From contig NZ_CP095397.1 of assembly GCF_023008545.1 (NCBI RefSeq), positions 3,151,199 through 3,215,198 of the forward strand: a stretch of DNA of 64,000 nucleotides, written 5' to 3'. This DNA is from Natribaculum luteum. Lineage in GTDB: Archaea > Halobacteriota > Halobacteria > Halobacteriales > Natrialbaceae. Below are positions 60,352 to 64,000 of the stretch, in pieces. A program made the translations under genes and the position numbers. The number at the start of each line of letters is the position of its first letter. The stretch's first letter is position 1. Under the pieces are notes generated by a model. It was given only the letters and a program-made list of their open reading frames with translations. It was not told the origin of the DNA and did not search any database.

Positions 60352-61521
60352 ATGACATTAGAGGCACTCATACGGAATATCGAGGAGAAGGGCTTCTCGT
60401 ACGCCAATACGCTCGTCACCCTCGACCGAAATCAGGTCACTCGAGAGGAGTTGTACGACTTATTCGTGAAGAACGGTTCGCTAATCGACTACGGCGAACC
60501 CGAGTCAGTGACGGTATCGGAGCCCGACGCCGTCGTCGAAGAACTGCCAGAAATGAATCGGTGGCAGGGGACGTATACGATATCGAAACCTTTCGTGGGT
60601 GTCGTAAACGATGCACGAATCGTCGGCTCCCCTCCGTTAGCAATCTCTGGCTCGAACTATATCGCAGACGCCTCCGTCAGCCCTAACGTTCAAACGCTCA
60701 ATGTGATCAAGTCGATTCCCCGTACCCCAAAGCGGATCGTCTCGGGCAACGGTAAGCGGGAACCCATCGAAGAGGGCGTCCTATTACACAACAGTTGGCA
60801 TGGTGGTTACTTCCACTGGGTTGCCGAAACGTTAACTCGATTGGAGGGTGTTGAAAAGTACATCGAGAGAACCGGTCGAAAGCCGAACCTAATCGTCGGT
60901 CCAGACCTGAACTCGTTTCAGGCAGAGTCGTTGGCATTGCTCGGCTACGATCGAGACGACCTGATTCACTGGCAATCTGCGTACTGCGAGGTCGAGCGTC
61001 TCGTCGTCCCATCGATGCGTCGAGAGATCGATCCACCGAATCCATCTCCGTTTTCACACTGGTGGCTCCGAAATACGCTTCGTCGACGGGCGCTCGATGA
61101 AATCGATACTTCTCGGTTTTCGAGTCGCGTTTACATCAGCCGCAACGATGCTGATACCCGCCGTGTGCTAAACGAGTCGGATCTTGCAACTGTACTCGAC
61201 AAGTACGGATTCGAAACCTACCAGCTTTCGAAGATGACGGTTGAAGAAACGATAGCGCTGTTCGCCCAGGCAGACTGTATCGTGGCACCACACGGTGCCG
61301 GTTTGGCGGATCTTATTTACACTGATGATGTGGCACTCATCGAGTTCATGCCAGAGGATAGAGTAAATGGTGTTTACTATATGCTGGCAAAACAGGTCGG
61401 AGGCTGGTATGGATACATCGGCTGTCAGACTCACGGTTCTGACATCACTGTCCCTCCTCAGCAACTCGAGCGGAGCATCACTGCTGCCATAGACCGTGAT
61501 CAGACTGCACAGACAGTATAA
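60352..61521 (+). CDS. GT61-family glycosyltransferase
   Basis: A 389-residue protein. The GT61 hallmarks are present: NSWHGGYFHWVAETLTRLE (about residues 147-165), SSRVYISRNDADTRRVLNE, LSKMTVEETIALFAQADCIV and the APHGAGLADLIYT motif (about residues 317-329). No membrane segment. GT61 enzymes transfer xylose, GlcNAc or other sugars. Codon use includes many A/T-ending codons, unlike the GC3-rich neighbours upstream, which suggests later acquisition. Confidence 0.85.
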   Translation: MTLEALIRNIEEKGFSYANTLVTLDRNQVTREELYDLFVKNGSLIDYGEPESVTVSEPDAVVEELPEMNRWQGTYTISKPFVGVVNDARIVGSPPLAISGSNYIADASVSPNVQTLNVIKSIPRTPKRIVSGNGKREPIEEGVLLHNSWHGGYFHWVAETLTRLEGVEKYIERTGRKPNLIVGPDLNSFQAESLALLGYDRDDLIHWQSAYCEVERLVVPSMRREIDPPNPSPFSHWWLRNTLRRRALDEIDTSRFSSRVYISRNDADTRRVLNESDLATVLDKYGFETYQLSKMTVEETIALFAQADCIVAPHGAGLADLIYTDDVALIEFMPEDRVNGVYYMLAKQVGGWYGYIGCQTHGSDITVPPQQLERSITAAIDRDQTAQTV

Positions 61522-61603
61522 TTCGAGTGCGATTCGATAGCTGTAATTCGACCGAGCGATTTCTGTAGCTGATCTAGTAATCAGCCCGACGATTCCTGAC
61601 TGA

Positions 61604-63199
61604 TCACTGATCCCGAGCGTTGTACTCGAGGTCGACGTTCGCGTCGCCCGACATCCAGAAGTCGGTGATGTCGCCGCTGAACCAGTACGCGTCGCGCCAG
61701 TTCGCGACAGTACCGCTGACCGACTGGCCGTCGATCACGTCGCCGTCGTCGATCGACGCGTCCCTGTGGTTGGCTTTAACGACCTCACCGCTCACCGAGA
61801 ACGAGTAGGACGTCAGACCGGATGCGTCGGTTCCATCGATGACCAGCGCGTGAGATGGCGTCGATTCTTCGCTCTTGACTTCTTCTCCACCGAACTCCGC
61901 CGGATCGATCTCTTCACCGTTCAGGTAGACGGTCGCGGGACCGTCCACATCGAGTTCGAGAAGATCGCCATCGAACGTGAAGGCGTCCTTCCAGTTGGCA
62001 ACGGTATGTTCGACGCTATTCGCGCCGTCGTCGAGCTCGAGTTCGGGATCGATCGCTGCGCCGTCGTGTTCAGACGGTTCGATCTCTCCCTCCACTGCAA
62101 ATCGGTAATCGGTCGCTTTCCAGTCGTCGCCCTGACCGCTACCGTCGAATACGAGGACGTTCTCCTGGGTTTCGTCTTCACTCTCGGATGGACCATCCGA
62201 AGTCGGCGCTGATGAAGAAGTCGATCCAGATGCCGCTTCTTCGGGTGACAACGGGACGCCGTCAATCTCGCTAGGATCAGTACGCGGTTCACGATCGGCA
62301 GACGTTCCGTTGATAGTAGCTCCACCGGCGTGTTTCCCGGTATCCTCGAAGTAGCAGTTTTCCGCAATCACCTCTGCGTTTCTCCCTTTCTTCCAGGCGC
62401 TGGCCCCAGCAACGATTGCACCGGGTGACCCATTCATCAAGTCACAGTCGTAGAGTTTTGTCTTTTCGTAGTACCCCCAAAATGGCCGAGAGTTATTCGC
62501 GGCAGTGTTACGAACGTCGCCGTCCATAATGCAATTCTTGGCATACGAACCCTCGGTCCCAAGCCGGACAGATCCAGCACCAGTCCGGAAGAAGTACGAG
62601 TCTTCGACACGGACAGTCCCTCCATTACCGGGGGCAGGGTGCTCTGGTCCGTTTCCTGGTGCGCTTCCGTAGATGTGGTTATCCGGCGTCGATTGGAAAT
62701 TGACGTTCCGAATTAAGAGATCGCCCGCGTGATTCGGTGCGACGAAGACCGGTGTTGCTGTCCCGCCGGTTCCAACGGCATTATTGAAGCCTGAAAGGGT
62801 ATACCCTTCGAAGTAGACGTTTTCAATAAGCGACTCGCTCGATGGTGACGTGTTTGCCACCGATATTTGGTTCCGCTTCTTGGGAGAATTGACGTTGCCG
62901 CGAACACCAATGTTCCGGACGGTCATATCGTCTCCGTGCATTCGGATTTGCCAATCTGCGTTATTGGCTGTGATGTCAATCAGATAGTTCTCGAAAGTCT
63001 CGCCTGGCTCGAGATTGTATGTCCACGTCTCTCCTGGTGAGACTTTGATGACTTCATAGTCATTATTGCTATCCTGTGCGGCAGCAGCACTTCCAGATAG
63101 ACTACCGACGAATGCAGCTGCAGTTCCAATCCCTTTAAGATATGTTCGACGATTTAACGATGTACTATCCTTTGGATCAGCACTCTGGTTCTTATCCAT
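61604..63199 (-). CDS. Exported right-handed beta-helix protein
   Basis: A 531-residue protein with a Tat signal (NRRTYLKGIGTAAAFVGSLS, cleavage after SAAAA at about residue 41). Residues about 45-300 have the irregular short-strand pattern of a parallel beta helix (LIDITANNADWQIRMHGDD, VRNIGVRGNV, LIRNVNFQSTPDN, AEVIAENCYF). An acidic Ser/Thr/Glu linker (about 310-345) follows, then two related domains of about 85-95 residues sharing VANWKDAFTFDGDL and VANWRDAYWFSGDI. Beta helices commonly bind or cleave polysaccharide; no lyase active site is recognised. It may act on the glycan made by the neighbours. Confidence 0.8.
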   Translation of the reverse strand: MDKNQSADPKDSTSLNRRTYLKGIGTAAAFVGSLSGSAAAAQDSNNDYEVIKVSPGETWTYNLEPGETFENYLIDITANNADWQIRMHGDDMTVRNIGVRGNVNSPKKRNQISVANTSPSSESLIENVYFEGYTLSGFNNAVGTGGTATPVFVAPNHAGDLLIRNVNFQSTPDNHIYGSAPGNGPEHPAPGNGGTVRVEDSYFFRTGAGSVRLGTEGSYAKNCIMDGDVRNTAANNSRPFWGYYEKTKLYDCDLMNGSPGAIVAGASAWKKGRNAEVIAENCYFEDTGKHAGGATINGTSADREPRTDPSEIDGVPLSPEEAASGSTSSSAPTSDGPSESEDETQENVLVFDGSGQGDDWKATDYRFAVEGEIEPSEHDGAAIDPELELDDGANSVEHTVANWKDAFTFDGDLLELDVDGPATVYLNGEEIDPAEFGGEEVKSEESTPSHALVIDGTDASGLTSYSFSVSGEVVKANHRDASIDDGDVIDGQSVSGTVANWRDAYWFSGDITDFWMSGDANVDLEYNARDQ

Positions 63200-63365
63200 G
63201 CAGTTCTCTCGTCAGAGATTCACTGTTGTCTAACATTCCATTAACCAGTTCTATCTTTATAACGCCACCAATAGAAGACCGATAAATACATATAATTATA
63301 TAACTATATATTTAGTACGAAAGAAATAGGCAATGAGATGGGAGAATTGATATATTATGGCCTAC
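63200..63365 (-). promoter_or_regulatory. AT-rich promoter region of the beta-helix gene
   Basis: 166 bp, strongly AT-rich (for example ATATAATTATATAACTATATA around 63290-63310). On the minus strand GTTATAAAG (63254-63262) is a good TATA box, about 55-63 bp from the start codon, which would give a leader of about 30 nt. No gene is seen. Confidence 0.45.
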
Positions 63366-64000
63366 GGCGCTGTCTAGTTTAGCACCTCCGCTGGTGTTTG
63401 TTTGTTGACTGACTGGTGAGGCCGTTGCGTGTTATAGTAGTGTACGAACTGCACAAGTCACTCACTGACGCTAGCCCGACTGCCCACCCACGAGGTATGG
63501 AAGCGGTCGATCCGTATTTTGAGCGTGTGAAACCATTTTTCGATTAAGTTTCGATCGACGTAGTCGAGTTGACTGCTCAACCCGAATCGAGAGAGGGTAG
63601 TTAGATACCCGTAGCTATCGACGAGAAACACAGCCTCGGAGAGATCGTGTTTCTCGGTCAGTCTGTGAACGAATGCAGCAGCTGGATCGGTGCCTCGTTG
63701 TCCGAAGACTGCGACATCAAGAATCAACCGTGAGTCGAGGTCTATTGCAGTTTACACCCAAGACCAGTCGTCGTTGATCTTGACATCGGTTTTATCAATG
63801 GCGACCCGCAACGGCTTTGCCGTCGGCGGGTCTTGTATGCTGTCTGCCAGCAGATGTATCCAATGCCAGATTTCTTGATGAGTGCGTTCTACGCCGATTA
63901 AGTGAAGAATCGCTTGTATCTCTCGAAGCGATCAACCGGAATTAGATACAGATATCAACGGTATCCGAGTTGTTCTAAGTGTTTTTTTGTCTCATCGTTG
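63366..64000 (-). mobile_element. IS6-family insertion sequence, decayed, running off the window
   Basis: GGCGCTGTCTAG at 63366-63377 fits an IS6-type haloarchaeal terminal repeat next to the transposase stop. The rest is a transposase remnant (see next entry). The other end lies outside the window, so target duplication and length cannot be checked. It borders the AT-rich accessory end of the glycan region. Confidence 0.7.
63374..64000 (-). pseudogene. IS6-family transposase pseudogene (5' part outside window)
   Basis: The minus strand reads in one frame LREIQAILHLIGVERTH, IWHWIHLLADSIQDPPTAKP, RVAIDKTDVKINDDWSWV, then VFGQRGTDPAAAFVHRLTEK and LDYVDRNLIEKWFHTLKIRI, ending QFVHYYNTQRPHQSVNKQTP, all typical of IS6-type DDE transposases. 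Three in-frame stops interrupt it: TGA at 63932-63934, TAA at 63752-63754 (where the family has Tyr), and TGA at 63458-63460 (probably former Trp). The element therefore cannot make a functional transposase. Confidence 0.8.

Overview
The window is a segment of a halophilic archaeal chromosome (class Halobacteria). The evidence is high GC with strong GC3, very acidic predicted proteins, leaderless genes behind archaeal TATA boxes, a TFB transcription factor, an Rpo11/RpoL subunit, Dph2, a Salactin-like actin homologue, Tat-type lipoprotein signals and a menaquinone operon. The genus cannot be fixed by eye; nothing here separates, for example, Natrialba-like from Haloterrigena-like genomes.

Layout. 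1-1922: a split cobalamin-independent methionine synthase pair (first gene truncated by the window edge). 2947-11511: a TrmB-type regulator followed by a binding-protein-dependent sugar ABC transporter (binding lipoprotein, two permeases, ATPase), a 67-residue membrane protein and two Gfo/Idh/MocA sugar oxidoreductases; two copies of a TAACTACACC-type motif mark the transporter and the second oxidoreductase. 11619-13399: a PHP phosphoesterase coupled to an asparagine-synthetase-like protein. 13424-17134: small zinc protein, TFB, GatC-GatA and a DJ-1/PfpI protein. 17163-27936 (minus strand): the menaquinone operon menF-menD-menB-menA-menC-menE, followed by a TANGO2-like protein and an HTH protein. 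The men operon is interrupted between menB and menA by a divergent OsmC pair flanked by a second, truncated copy of the menB 3' end. A J-domain relic lies between menB and menD.

28011-45077: mostly housekeeping or conserved haloarchaeal genes: a sulfite-oxidase-fold protein, small membrane and RHH proteins, UspA, HisF, RpoL, a rhomboid protease with a C-terminal ectodomain, a METTL5-type methyltransferase, Salactin-like actin, a DUF-type membrane protein, YlbF, Dph2, thioredoxin reductase, an MBL hydrolase, a protein with 11 tandem acidic 14-residue repeats, and a HisG-like protein.

45520-63199: a large surface-glycan region. It contains a deacetylase-like lipoprotein, a GT2 glycosyltransferase, UDP-GlcNAc 2-epimerase, a polysaccharide deacetylase, an anchored exported protein, a DUF354 protein, an alpha/alpha-toroid protein, a GT4-type glycosyltransferase, a FemAB/GNAT-like protein, an ATP-grasp ligase, a type I phosphodiesterase, a GT61-type glycosyltransferase and an exported beta-helix protein. 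The last three are AT-richer, with larger intergenic gaps, and look accessory. The window ends in a decayed IS6-family element.

Best candidates for something undescribed are the glycan region that combines FemAB-like and ATP-grasp enzymes (possible amino-acyl decoration of a surface polymer), the OsmC insertion in the men operon, and the acidic-repeat protein.
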